In this document: piece by piece, positions 7,713 through 17,547 of the stretch
Numbering within the stretch: the stretch's first letter is position 1
Layout: each line of letters begins with the position of its first letter
Assembly: GCF_009789075.1 (NCBI RefSeq)
Contig: NZ_WNXQ01000012.1
Coordinates: 1 to 64,000, forward strand
Direction of reading: 5' to 3'
DNA from: Pseudooceanicola pacificus
GTDB taxonomy: Bacteria > Pseudomonadota > Alphaproteobacteria > Rhodobacterales > Rhodobacteraceae
DNA: 64,000 nt
The notes under the pieces: generated by a model
Seen by the model: only the letters and a program-made list of their open reading frames with translations
Database searches by the model: none
Told to the model about the DNA's origin: nothing
Program-made: the position numbers and the translations under genes

Positions 7713-8777
7713 ATGAACGTCACCGCCCCCCGCACCGAACCGCGCCTCACCTCGCTCTCCCACGGCGGCGGCTGCGGCTGCAAGATCGCCCCCGGCGTCC
7801 TGTCCGAGATCCTGCGCGGCACCAAAGCGCTGCCAGTGCCCGAGGCGCTGCTTGTCGGGATCGAGACCTCGGACGACGCGGCGGTCTACCGGCTGAACGA
7901 CAGCCAGGCGCTGGTCGCCACCACCGATTTCTTCATGCCCATCGTGGACGACCCGCATGATTTCGGCCGCATCGCCGCGACCAATGCGATTTCGGATGTC
8001 TACGCCATGGGCGCCACGCCGATCTTTGCCCTCGCCGTGGTGGGCATGCCGATCAATACCCTGTCGCAGGCCACCATCGGGCGCATCCTCGAAGGCGGGG
8101 CCGAGGCCTGCCGCGCCGCCGGCATCCCGATCGCGGGCGGGCATACGATCGACTCGGTCGAACCGATCTACGGGCTGGTGGCGCTTGGTCTCGTCGACCC
8201 GGCCCGGGTCAAGCGCAATGCCGAGGCGCGCCCCGGCGACCGGCTGATCCTGGGCAAGCCCCTCGGCGTCGGCATCATGTCGGCCGCCCTGAAGAAAGAG
8301 GCGCTGGACGAGGCCGCCTATGCCGCGATGATCGCCACGATGACCCGCCTCAACACCCCGGGGCCGGATCTCGCCGCGCTGGACGGGGTGCGCGCGATGA
8401 CCGATGTCACGGGCTTCGGCCTCGCCGGCCATGCGCTGGAAATGGCGCGCGGCGCGGGCGTCGGGCTGCATGTCGACTGGTCCGCCGTCCCCCTGCTGCC
8501 GGGCACCCGCGCCCTGGCCGAACAGGGCAACATCACCGGCGCCTCGGGGCGTAACTGGGCCAGCTACGGCGCCGGCATTGCCCTGCCCGAGGGCTTCCCC
8601 GACCTCGACCGGGCCCTGATTACCGATCCGCAGACCAGCGGCGGCCTGCTTGTCGCCTGCGACCCCCGGGCCGAGGCCGAAGTCCTCGCCACCTTCCGCC
8701 GCCACGGCTTTGACGCCGCCACCGTCATCGGCGAGGTCACCGAACCCACGGACACACCGCAGGTCACCTTCGCCTGA
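7713..8777 (+). CDS. selD: Selenide, water dikinase
   Basis: A 354-residue enzyme making selenophosphate from selenide and ATP, the donor for MnmH and, where present, selenocysteine synthesis. The catalytic loop HGGGCGCKI sits at residues 17-25 with Cys21, Cys23 and Lys24, so the catalytic position is Cys, not selenocysteine. Further AIRS/PurM-type signatures are ETSDDAAVY, TTDFFMPIVDDPHDFGRIAATNAISDVYAMGA read in two blocks, AGGHTID, and TDVTGFGLAGH. ATG 7713 directly precedes the conserved N-terminus. The gene follows mnmH on the same strand at 294 nt. Confidence 0.96.
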   Translation: MNVTAPRTEPRLTSLSHGGGCGCKIAPGVLSEILRGTKALPVPEALLVGIETSDDAAVYRLNDSQALVATTDFFMPIVDDPHDFGRIAATNAISDVYAMGATPIFALAVVGMPINTLSQATIGRILEGGAEACRAAGIPIAGGHTIDSVEPIYGLVALGLVDPARVKRNAEARPGDRLILGKPLGVGIMSAALKKEALDEAAYAAMIATMTRLNTPGPDLAALDGVRAMTDVTGFGLAGHALEMARGAGVGLHVDWSAVPLLPGTRALAEQGNITGASGRNWASYGAGIALPEGFPDLDRALITDPQTSGGLLVACDPRAEAEVLATFRRHGFDAATVIGEVTEPTDTPQVTFA

Positions 8778-8781
8778 CCCC

Positions 8782-8850
8782 CGGCTTCATCTCGTCGGAA
8801 ATACTCCGGGGGAGTCCGCGGCCCCGCCGCGGACGGGGGCAGCGCCCCCT
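8782..8850. terminator. Repeat family 1, copy 2: bidirectional terminator between convergent genes
   Basis: CGGCTTCATCTCGTCGGAAA is followed by TACTCCGGGGGAGTC, a CCGCGG/CCGCGG stem and the hairpin GGGGGCAGCGCCCCC (8835-8849). It fills the space between the convergent selD (ends 8777) and ABC ATPase (ends 8851) genes, where a bidirectional terminator would be expected. The hairpin lacks a long U tract. Confidence 0.6.
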
Positions 8851-9933
<1,083 letters not shown>

Positions 9934-10026
9934 AATCTGCCTCGCGGGAATTCCGACCGAAGCTGTCGGATTTCCAGCCCGGATAGCAACCGGCGCATCC
10001 GGCATCAAGGGCCAAGCCGCCGCACG

Positions 10027-11151
10027 TCAGACCAGGGCAAAGGCCGCCTCGGCCCGGATGCGCCCGTTGACCTGCACCGCCAGCTCATGCGCCCCGGGGT
10101 AAAGGGTGAATGTCGTGGCATCCCCTTTCAGCCGGTGGCTCTTGGCCAGAACCAGCGGTTTGCCCGGCGTCAGGACCGCCTGTTTCAGCTTGAAAACCTT
10201 GGGCGCCAGCGTGCCGTTCGCCCGGCGGAAGCGGATGATGAAATCGACCAGCACCGGCAGCGGCCCGGCTGCGCTGAGGGTCACGGCAAAGCGCAGCGCC
10301 TCGCCCACCCGCACCTCGGGCGTCTCGACCCGTAGGGCGCAGTCGACATCGGCATCGGGCGCATAGCCCAGCATCTCCAGCGCACGGGGATCGCCCGCCT
10401 TCACCAGACCGCGCAGGGCATGAGAGGTCATCCAGGCCAGTTCCCGGTCCTGCTGCATCCCGGCCGAGGCCCAGGCGGCCAGCCGGTCCAGCGGCACGGC
10501 GGGGTCGGATTTCGTCAGATCGTTCAGGTGGTTGGCCACCGAGCGGGTGACGAATCGCGTGCTGTCCCCATGCAGCCGGTCCAGCAGCGGCAGGGCGCGG
10601 GCCGGGTCGGTCGTGATGCCCTTGCCCCAGGGCAGTTTCGGCCGCGTCCCCTCGCTCACCAGCCGGCGGACGTGGTAATGCGGATGCCCGGCCCAGAGGG
10701 CGAGCCGGTCATAGGTCTCGTCCGGCCAGCGGTTCAGGAAATGCCGGATGGCGTATTCCATGGAAAACCGCTGAGTGATCGCCTCGATACTGTCGAGCGC
10801 GCGGTCGCGGTGATCCTCCATCCCGCGCGCAACGACATAATCGCCCAGGGGCGCGATGATGAACTGGCCGAAATCGTCATCCCTGAGCGTCGGATCCAGC
10901 GGCGGGGGCAAGGCGGACTCGACGATCCCCGCCGCCGTGGGGAAATCCCCGGGCAGAACCTCCTCCAGCACCTCGGCGATCCAGGCGATCCGGGCCTTCA
11001 GCTCCAGCGCGCCCAGCCTCTCGGCCACGCGGGTTTCGAACCGCGCGCCGTCGAACCCGTCCCAGGCGGCCGAGAACCGGCCCGACAGCCAGGCGACCTT
11101 TTCAGGATTGAACAGCTGATCCTTCAGCGAAAAGCTCGGCTCGGCCGCCAT
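10027..11151 (-). CDS. DNA alkylation repair protein (AlkC/AlkD HEAT-like superfamily)
   Basis: A 374-residue protein whose first ~270 residues are repetitive helices of the alkylation-repair glycosylase fold (for example YHVRRLVSEGTRPKLPWG, SVANHLNDLTK and LAWMTSHALRGLVK). The last ~100 residues switch to beta-rich sequence (VRVGEALRFAVTLSA, TTFTLYPGAHELAVQVNG), matching the Ig-like domain that sets AlkC apart from AlkD. Such proteins excise N3- and N7-alkylated purines. The start ATG at 11151 lies 9 nt downstream of the SDR gene stop, so the two genes may form an operon. The AlkC assignment rests on domain layout and remains to be confirmed. Confidence 0.8.
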   Translation of the reverse strand: MAAEPSFSLKDQLFNPEKVAWLSGRFSAAWDGFDGARFETRVAERLGALELKARIAWIAEVLEEVLPGDFPTAAGIVESALPPPLDPTLRDDDFGQFIIAPLGDYVVARGMEDHRDRALDSIEAITQRFSMEYAIRHFLNRWPDETYDRLALWAGHPHYHVRRLVSEGTRPKLPWGKGITTDPARALPLLDRLHGDSTRFVTRSVANHLNDLTKSDPAVPLDRLAAWASAGMQQDRELAWMTSHALRGLVKAGDPRALEMLGYAPDADVDCALRVETPEVRVGEALRFAVTLSAAGPLPVLVDFIIRFRRANGTLAPKVFKLKQAVLTPGKPLVLAKSHRLKGDATTFTLYPGAHELAVQVNGRIRAEAAFALV

Positions 11152-11160
11152 CGGTCCCCC

Positions 11161-11940
11161 TTACATCGTCGTGTTGAACGCCCCGCCGTCCAGCAGCACG
11201 TTCTGCCCGATCATGAAACCCGCATATTGCGAGCACATGAAGGCGCAGGTGGCGCCGAATTCCTCGGCCGTGCCGATGCGGCCGGTGGGGTTGGAGGCGT
11301 TGCGCTTGGCGACGGCCTCTTCCATCGTGATCCCCTCGCGCTTCATCGTGGCCTCGGTCAGCGACTTGATGCGGTCGGTATCGTGCGAGCCGGGCAGCAG
11401 GTTGTTCATCACCACCCCTTTCGAGGCGACCTGCCGCGAGGTGCCCGCGACATAGCCCGTCAGCCCTGCCCGGGCCGAGTTCGACAGGCCCAGCTGACCG
11501 ATGGGCGAGCGGACCGACGCCGAGGTGATGTTGACCACCCGGCCCCAGCCGCGATCCATCATCGCCGGAACCAGCGCCTTGATCAGCGCGATCGGGGTTA
11601 GCATGTTCGAATCGAGCGCCTTGATGAAATCGTCACGCTCCCAGTCCGGCCAGAAACCCGGGGGCGGCCCGCCGGCGTTGTTGACCAGGATGTCGATCTG
11701 CCCGCAGGCCTCCAGCACCCTGGCGCGGCCGTCCTCGCTGGTGATGTCGGCGGCCACGGCCACGACCTCCACCCCATGGGCCGCGCGAATCTCCGCCGCC
11801 GTCGCCTCAAGCGCCTCGGCGCCCCTGGCATTGATCACAAGATCGACACCTTCCGCCGCCAGAGCCATCGCACAGCCGCGCCCCAGCCCCTTGGACGATG
11901 CGCAGACGAGTGCCCGCTTGCCTTTGATCCCCAGATCCAT
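11161..11940 (-). CDS. SDR family oxidoreductase with altered active site
   Basis: A 259-residue short-chain dehydrogenase/reductase fold: the nucleotide-binding loop is CASSKGLGRG (13-22), the NNAG motif is VNNAGG (86-91), and the C-terminus is IGQNVLLDGG. The catalytic Ser region TSAS (139-142) is present, but the YxxxK position reads SNSAR, so Tyr is replaced by Ser153 and Lys by Arg157. A subgroup of SDRs with LSN..RAG in this place is known to me only by pattern; whether it reduces oxoacyl substrates is open. ATG 11940 follows GGAGGAACGGTAA. The gene is upstream of, and probably cotranscribed with, the AlkC-like gene. Confidence 0.85.
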   Translation of the reverse strand: MDLGIKGKRALVCASSKGLGRGCAMALAAEGVDLVINARGAEALEATAAEIRAAHGVEVVAVAADITSEDGRARVLEACGQIDILVNNAGGPPPGFWPDWERDDFIKALDSNMLTPIALIKALVPAMMDRGWGRVVNITSASVRSPIGQLGLSNSARAGLTGYVAGTSRQVASKGVVMNNLLPGSHDTDRIKSLTEATMKREGITMEEAVAKRNASNPTGRIGTAEEFGATCAFMCSQYAGFMIGQNVLLDGGAFNTTM

Positions 11941-12098
11941 TTACCGTTCCTCCCGGGTCAAGTTGAACATTGCCAGCTAACCGCGCAACAAAACCGGGAA
12001 AAGTTCGAAACTTCGCCCGTATCGCGCCGTAATTCCTTCATAGGCTGGACTGTAACGACGCCGTGCCGTTCGACAACAGCAAGATTCGAAAGTCGAGC

Positions 12099-13112
12099 AT
12101 GATCAGTGCCATTGCAAAACCCTCTGCATCCGTTCCCGTGCTGCTCGCCCGGGACCTCGTCGTCATGCACGGCGCCAACATGGACGACGAGCTGTCCTTT
12201 GCCGACGAGCTGATGCTGGATGACACATACTGGCTGACCGACACCGCCGTGCTGACCCGGATCGCGCTGGAAACCGACGATGACGGCACCGTCACCGTGG
12301 GTCCGGACACCGCCGTGGGCCAGCCCGGCGCGATCATCCACCTGGACAGCTGCCTGACCTTCATGTCGCCCGAGGGCGAGACCTCGGAACTGCTGGTGAT
12401 GGTCGAGGTCGATCCCCTGGGCAATGTCTCGGCGGTCTACGGCCTGCCGCTGGCGCCGCTGCGGCCCAAGACGGACTATGCCCTTGTCGGCATCGACCGC
12501 GAGGGCGCGCGCCGCAAGTTCGCCGAGGTCGCCTGCGTCTCCTTCACCCGTGGCACGCGCATCACCCTCGCCTCGGGCCAGCAGCGCGTGATCGAAGAGC
12601 TGGAGGTCGGCGACCGCATCCTGACCCGCGACGACGGCGTGCAGCAGATCCGCTGGATCGGCCATTCCACGGTGCGCGCGGTTGGCGAATTCGCCCCGAT
12701 CATGATCCGCGCCGGCACCCTGAACAACGAGGACGACCTTGTCGTCTCGCCCGACCACCGGCTGTTCATCTACCAGCGCCAGGACGCCCTGGGCGCCGGC
12801 CGCAAGGAGCTGCTGGTGCGTGCGCGCCATCTGGTGAACGGCGACACCATCGTGCAGCAGGACGGCGGGTTCGTGGAATATTACCAGCTGCTCTTCGACA
12901 GCCACCAGATCATCTATGCCGAGGGAATCGCTGCGGAAACCCTGCTGGTCGACACCCGCACCCGCGCCGCCCTGCCGCCGGAACTGGATGCCAAGCTGGC
13001 CGCGGCCCTGCCCGGCCACGAGCGCAAGAACCTGGTCGATATCGAGGTCAGCAAGGCCCTGCTGGACCGCCCCGATGCGATCCGCCTGCTGCGCGGCGCG
13101 TCCGAGCTCTGA
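12099..13112 (+). CDS. Hint-domain protein
   Basis: A 337-residue protein of the Hedgehog/intein (Hint) domain type frequent in Rhodobacteraceae. The N-terminal ~140 residues are acidic with no recognised fold. The Hint module starts near residue 146 (VACVSFTRGTRITL), continues with VIEELEVGDRILTRDDG and the DDLVVSPDHRLFI block (His220), and ends near residue 300. In typical family members Cys directly precedes FT..GT; here that position is Ser148, with a Cys two residues earlier, so autoproteolysis may be lost or altered. ATG 12099 is chosen; GTG 12063 in frame would add 12 residues, and neither has a strong ribosome site. Its stop abuts the convergent Rho_N gene. Confidence 0.8.
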   Translation: MISAIAKPSASVPVLLARDLVVMHGANMDDELSFADELMLDDTYWLTDTAVLTRIALETDDDGTVTVGPDTAVGQPGAIIHLDSCLTFMSPEGETSELLVMVEVDPLGNVSAVYGLPLAPLRPKTDYALVGIDREGARRKFAEVACVSFTRGTRITLASGQQRVIEELEVGDRILTRDDGVQQIRWIGHSTVRAVGEFAPIMIRAGTLNNEDDLVVSPDHRLFIYQRQDALGAGRKELLVRARHLVNGDTIVQQDGGFVEYYQLLFDSHQIIYAEGIAAETLLVDTRTRAALPPELDAKLAAALPGHERKNLVDIEVSKALLDRPDAIRLLRGASEL

Positions 13113-13376
13113 TCACCCGCGCAGGGCGTCGATCAGCTCGGCCTTGGTCATGCCCGACCGGCCTTCGATCTCAAGCTCCCGCGCCCTCTCGTAAAGCGCG
13201 TCTTTTGTCCAATCCTCGTAGGGCGGCTGCCTGCCGCCCTTGCGGCTGGGGTGCATGTCGGGATTGGCCTGGGCATTGGCGATCCGCGCCGCCTTTTCCC
13301 TGGAATAGCCCTTGTCGCGCAGGGCCTCGTAGGTCTCGGGATCCTTGATGCCCGGATCGTGCTGTCGCCGTGCCAT
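13113..13376 (-). CDS. Rho termination factor N-terminal domain-like small protein
   Basis: An 87-residue basic protein with two helical modules. The first (KDPETYEALRDKGYSREKAA) resembles the short KGMS..KAARIAN-type proteins; the second (DWTKDALYERARELEIEGR followed by MTKAELIDALR) is a clear SAP/Rho_N-like helix-extension-helix that commonly binds nucleic acid. ATG 13376 follows CAGGAGACCGGC, a good ribosome site. The stop codon abuts the stop of the Hint gene with no spacer. Function is unknown; a nucleoid or RNA-binding role is plausible. Confidence 0.8.
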   Translation of the reverse strand: MARRQHDPGIKDPETYEALRDKGYSREKAARIANAQANPDMHPSRKGGRQPPYEDWTKDALYERARELEIEGRSGMTKAELIDALRG

Positions 13377-13482
13377 GCCGGTCTCCTGTGCCGTTGCGGG
13401 GACAACCACGGGGCCGCGACTCCGTTCCCGGCGCGGCGAAACAGCTTGCGCCCCGTCTTGCCGATTTCCGCCGGGCTGATAT

Positions 13483-15099
13483 ATGCGCCTCATGCTGGAC
13501 CAAGCCACCAACCGCCCCGACCTGCCGCCCGAGATCGCGCGGCGCCGCACCTTTGCGATCATCTCGCACCCGGATGCGGGCAAGACCACCCTGACCGAAA
13601 AGTTCCTGCTCTTCGGCGGGGCGATCCAGATGGCCGGACAGGTCCGCGCCAAGGGCGAGGCGCGGCGCACCCGGTCGGATTTCATGCAGATGGAAAAGGA
13701 CCGGGGCATCTCGGTCTCGGCCTCGGCAATGTCGTTCGATTTCAAGAACTTCCGGTTCAATCTTGTCGACACGCCCGGCCACTCGGATTTCTCCGAGGAC
13801 ACCTATCGCACCCTGACCGCGGTGGATGCCGCCGTGATGGTGATCGACGGGGCCAAGGGGGTGGAGAGCCAGACGCGGAAACTCTTCGAGGTCTGCCGCC
13901 TGCGCGACCTGCCGATATTGACTTTCTGCAACAAGATGGACCGCGAAAGCCGCGAAACCTTCGACATCATTGACGAAATCCAGGAAAACCTGGCTATTGA
14001 CGTCACGCCGGCCTCGTGGCCGATCGGCATGGGCTCGGACTTCCTGGGCTGTTACGACATGCTGCGCGACCGGCTGGAGCTGATGGATCGCAAGGACCGC
14101 AACAGGGTTGCGGAATCCATCGAGATCAAAGGGTTGCAAGACCCTCTGCTTGAGACACACGTGCCGGCTCATCTGCTCGAGCGGTTGCGTGAAGAGGTCG
14201 AGATGGCGCGCGAGCTGCTGCCGCCTCTCGACCCGCAAGCCGTGCTTGAAGGGACGATGACGCCGATCTGGTTCGGCTCGGCCATCAACTCCTTCGGGGT
14301 CAAGGAACTGATGGACGGGATCGGCACCTACGGGCCGGAACCGCAGCCGCAGAACGCCGACCCGCGACAGGTTTCCCCCGAAGAAACAAAGGTTTGCGGC
14401 TTTGTCTTCAAGGTGCAGGCCAATATGGATCCCAAGCACCGGGACCGCGTCGCCTTTGTCCGCCTGGCCTCGGGCCATTTCGAGCGCGGGATGAAACTGA
14501 CGCATGTCCGCTCGAAAAAGCCGATGGCGATCACCAATCCCGTGCTCTTCCTCGCCTCCGACCGCGAACTGGCCGAGGAAGCCTGGGCCGGCGACATCAT
14601 CGGTATTCCCAACCACGGCCAGCTGCGCATCGGCGACACGCTGACCGAAGGCGAGATGCTGCGCGCCAAGGGCATCCCCTCCTTTGCGCCGGAACTGCTG
14701 CAATCGGTGCGCGCGGGCGACCCGATGAAGGCCAAGCACTTGGAAAAGGCGCTGATGCAATTCGCCGAGGAAGGCGCGGCCAAGGTGTTCAAGCCCTCCA
14801 TCGGCTCGGGCTTCATCGTCGGCGTCGTGGGCGCCCTGCAGTTCGAGGTGCTCGGCTCGCGGATCGAGCTGGAATACGGCCTGCCCGTGCGGTTCGAGGC
14901 CTCGCAATTCACCAGCGCCCGCTGGGTCAACGGCGACCGGCTGGCGGTCGAAAAATTTGCCAATGCCAACAAGCAGCACATCGCCCATGACCATGACGGC
15001 GACGTGGTCTATCTGACCCGGCTGCAATGGGACATCGACCGGGTGGAACGCGACTATCCGGACGTGACGCTGACCGCGACCAAGGAAATGATGGTGTGA
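13483..15099 (+). CDS. prfC: Peptide chain release factor 3
   Basis: A 538-residue translational GTPase that recycles RF1/RF2 after termination. The GTPase motifs are ISHPDAGKTTLTEKFL (G1), RGISVSAS (G2), LVDTPGHSDFSEDTYR (G3) and CNKMDRE (G4). Domain II follows (HRDRVAFVRLASGHFERG), then the RF3 C-terminal domain (GVVGALQFEVLGSRIELEYG). Length matches RF3 (about 530) rather than EF-G. The ORF begins at ATG 13483, with ATG 13492 three codons later; both leave the GTPase domain intact. The TGA overlaps the GTG of the next gene. Confidence 0.96.
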   Translation: MRLMLDQATNRPDLPPEIARRRTFAIISHPDAGKTTLTEKFLLFGGAIQMAGQVRAKGEARRTRSDFMQMEKDRGISVSASAMSFDFKNFRFNLVDTPGHSDFSEDTYRTLTAVDAAVMVIDGAKGVESQTRKLFEVCRLRDLPILTFCNKMDRESRETFDIIDEIQENLAIDVTPASWPIGMGSDFLGCYDMLRDRLELMDRKDRNRVAESIEIKGLQDPLLETHVPAHLLERLREEVEMARELLPPLDPQAVLEGTMTPIWFGSAINSFGVKELMDGIGTYGPEPQPQNADPRQVSPEETKVCGFVFKVQANMDPKHRDRVAFVRLASGHFERGMKLTHVRSKKPMAITNPVLFLASDRELAEEAWAGDIIGIPNHGQLRIGDTLTEGEMLRAKGIPSFAPELLQSVRAGDPMKAKHLEKALMQFAEEGAAKVFKPSIGSGFIVGVVGALQFEVLGSRIELEYGLPVRFEASQFTSARWVNGDRLAVEKFANANKQHIAHDHDGDVVYLTRLQWDIDRVERDYPDVTLTATKEMMV

Positions 15100-15716
15100 C
15101 GCTGCAGAACCGGGTCCTGCCGACGCAAGAGATCGTCGCGGACCCGGCGCGCGGCACCATGACCGGCAACCGGGGCATCCTGCACCGGCCCGACCGCACC
15201 CTTGGCCGGGCGCGGTGGAAATCGCGGGCCTGGATCTGCTGCACGCTGCACTGGCGCGACGTGCGCCGCAGCGTGATGAGCCCCGGCACCTGGACCGAGC
15301 TGTTTTTCCTGGACGAGGCCGTGGCCCTGGCCGCCGGTCACCGCCCCTGCGCCTATTGCCGCCGGGCGGCGTACACCGGCTTCCGCGACGCCTGGGCCGC
15401 CGCCCGGGGCCCCGATCCCAAAGCTGTCGAGATGGACCGCATCCTGCACGAGGCGCGCCTGACCGGCGACAGGCGGCAGCGCCATCACGACGCCCCGGCA
15501 GAGAGCCTTCCCGAGGGGGTTTTCATCCTCTGGAACAGCCGGCCCGCCCTGCTGGGCGAAAGCGCCTTGTTGCCTTTCACCACAGCCGGTTACGGCCCGG
15601 AATTGAAGCGTCCGCGCGGCCAGGTCACGGTGATCACCCCGGCCCCGACCGTGGCCGTTCTGCGGGCCGGTTACCGGCCAAAGTTGCACCAAAGCGCCAG
15701 CCCCGGCGCGAACTGA
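15096..15716 (+). CDS. Conserved hypothetical protein with CAYCRR motif
   Basis: A 206-residue protein of unknown function. Its central block reads ELFFLDEAVALAAGHRPCAYCRRAAYTGF, given here in two pieces: EAVALAAGHRP and CAYCRRAAYTGF. The CxxCRR pair suggests metal binding or a structural knuckle. A conserved-looking N-terminal block is MTGNRGILHRPDRTLGRARW, followed by an aromatic beta segment. I place the start at GTG 15096, whose bases overlap the prfC stop as GTGA, implying translational coupling; ATG 15159 at the start of MTGNRG is an alternative. The pattern is familiar from other Rhodobacterales, but I know no assigned function. Confidence 0.7.
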   Translation: MTLQNRVLPTQEIVADPARGTMTGNRGILHRPDRTLGRARWKSRAWICCTLHWRDVRRSVMSPGTWTELFFLDEAVALAAGHRPCAYCRRAAYTGFRDAWAAARGPDPKAVEMDRILHEARLTGDRRQRHHDAPAESLPEGVFILWNSRPALLGESALLPFTTAGYGPELKRPRGQVTVITPAPTVAVLRAGYRPKLHQSASPGAN

Positions 15717-15773
15717 GGCGATCACGCCATCGTCCCTTGCAAGGCGCCCCCCGCCCGAAGCACTGTCCCGGCC

Positions 15774-17546
15774 ATGAGCGGCAGCGAAAACGATCCCGGT
15801 CGCCTGACCTATGCGGGCGGATATGACGCCGTCCTCCGCCAGATGGAGGGGCGCCGCGACCCGTTCACATTCCAGGACGACGAGGCCCTGCCGCCCGGGG
15901 ATTGCGACCTGAAATCCCTGCGCAGCGAGATCGTTGGCGCCCTGCCCGTGGCGCTGAAGAAATCCAAATCAACTTTCGGCTACAAATGCCGGGAATTGAA
16001 CGAGGAATTCTATGGACGCCCAAGGCTGTGCTACCTCAACGGCCTGCTGATCGCCAACCTGCGGCGGCGCGACCAGCCACCGCAATGCGCCCCGCTGTTC
16101 CGGCGCATCTGGGCCGAGGAGCATGCATTCATGCTCTCGCAGCTGGATGCGCGCTGGCTGGTGTCCTCGGTCACCACCTTCGCCGATCACGGCGCGACCG
16201 AGGCGCAGCGCCGGGTGGGCCATGCGCTCACGGTCCTGTTCTCGACCATGAAGCTGTACGAGACCGAGCGGCTGTTTTCGGGCCATGCGCCGGACGAGCC
16301 GTTCCCCTGGCGGCGCAAGACCTCCAACGCGCTGCCCCTGCAGATGGACCCCTATGCGGTGACCGGCGGCGGGCTGGACGTGAACATGCTGGGCCGGCTC
16401 TGGGACGATGCCGCCGGGGATGAGGTCATCGCCCCGCTGGCGCATCACCTGCTGCGCGCGCTGAATGCCGACGGGCGCAACGTCTTCCGCCGCCTGCGCC
16501 TGATGCGCGAGGCCCGCCAGGAGGGCCGCGCGGCACCCGCGCCCGGGGTGGATTTCGAACGCGATCCGCAGTTCGACCGCCACGCCGTGCCGGTGCCCGG
16601 GGCGCTGGCCAAGGCCCCGCCGAGCTGGGGCGTGGTCGCGACGGTCAAGGCGCCGCTGGACCAGATCGCCCGTTTTGCCGCCTGGCACCGCGAGCTGGGG
16701 GCCGAGCGGGTGACGCTTTACCTCGACGCGCCCGAGACGGCGCAGACCGGCTGGCTGGCGGGGCGCGACTGGCTGCAGGTCATCCCCTGCGACGAGGCGC
16801 ACTGGACCCGGCTGGGGCGGCGGCCCAAGATGCACCAGCTGCGCCAGGCCGCCAATGTCCAGGATGCCTATGACCATGCCGGGACAGCCTGGCTGGCCCA
16901 TGTGGATGTCGACGAGTTCCTGCTGCCCGCCGGGCCGCTGTCGGATGTCCTGGCCGCCGCCCCCGGCGAGGCCGCGCTGGTGCATCTGCACCCGGTCGAG
17001 ATGCTGGCCGAACCCGCGCCAAGCGACACCCGGCGGTTCAAGACCACGGCGCGGATGGCGGGGCAGCACAAGCGGGTGCTGCAGCGGCTGTACCCCACCT
17101 TCGGCGAGCATCTGCGCGGCGGCTATGTCAGCCATCTGGAGGGCAAGGTGATCGCCCGCACCGGGCTGGCCGGGGTGTCGCCGGGGATCCATTTCCTGAA
17201 CTGGAAGGGCAAGCCCGCGACCAACCGGGTCATCCCGCAGGGCAGCTATGTCGGCCATGCCCATGCCCCGGATTTCGACAGCTTCATGGCGCATCTGCCG
17301 TACCGGATGCACCACGGCTCGTACCGCAAGCGTGAAAATACCGATTTCCGGCTGGCGGATGTCATCGACTTCCTGCAACAGCAGGAGGGGCCCGGCGCTT
17401 TGGCCGGGTTCTTCGAGGAGGTCTGCACCGCCACCCCGCGGCTGGTCGCGGACCTCGACAAGAGCGGCATGCTGGTGACGCGCGAGATGCCGTTCGACGC
17501 CCTTGTTGCCAAACATTTCGGCGGTCCGCCGCCCGAAGGAGCCTGA
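15774..17546 (+). CDS. Two-domain glycosyltransferase family 2-like protein
   Basis: A 590-residue protein. Residues ~275-590 form a glycosyltransferase domain of the DUF-type GT2/GT92-like group: WGVVATVKAPLDQIARFAAWH at its start, the metal-binding HVDVDEFLLP in the middle and GSYVGHAHAPDFDSF near the end. The first ~235 residues form a separate helical domain (KSTFGYKCRELNEEFYGRP; ALTVLFSTMKLYETERLF) that I do not recognise. No signal peptide or membrane helix is evident, so it should act in the cytoplasm, probably on a surface glycan. The next gene encodes a stand-alone paralogue of the C-terminal domain, 1 nt downstream. Confidence 0.75.
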   Translation: MSGSENDPGRLTYAGGYDAVLRQMEGRRDPFTFQDDEALPPGDCDLKSLRSEIVGALPVALKKSKSTFGYKCRELNEEFYGRPRLCYLNGLLIANLRRRDQPPQCAPLFRRIWAEEHAFMLSQLDARWLVSSVTTFADHGATEAQRRVGHALTVLFSTMKLYETERLFSGHAPDEPFPWRRKTSNALPLQMDPYAVTGGGLDVNMLGRLWDDAAGDEVIAPLAHHLLRALNADGRNVFRRLRLMREARQEGRAAPAPGVDFERDPQFDRHAVPVPGALAKAPPSWGVVATVKAPLDQIARFAAWHRELGAERVTLYLDAPETAQTGWLAGRDWLQVIPCDEAHWTRLGRRPKMHQLRQAANVQDAYDHAGTAWLAHVDVDEFLLPAGPLSDVLAAAPGEAALVHLHPVEMLAEPAPSDTRRFKTTARMAGQHKRVLQRLYPTFGEHLRGGYVSHLEGKVIARTGLAGVSPGIHFLNWKGKPATNRVIPQGSYVGHAHAPDFDSFMAHLPYRMHHGSYRKRENTDFRLADVIDFLQQQEGPGALAGFFEEVCTATPRLVADLDKSGMLVTREMPFDALVAKHFGGPPPEGA

Positions 17547-17547
17547 G

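Noticed and set aside
7713..7790. Selenocysteine in SelD.
   Set aside because: The catalytic position is encoded by an ordinary Cys codon and no in-frame TGA occurs in the loop.
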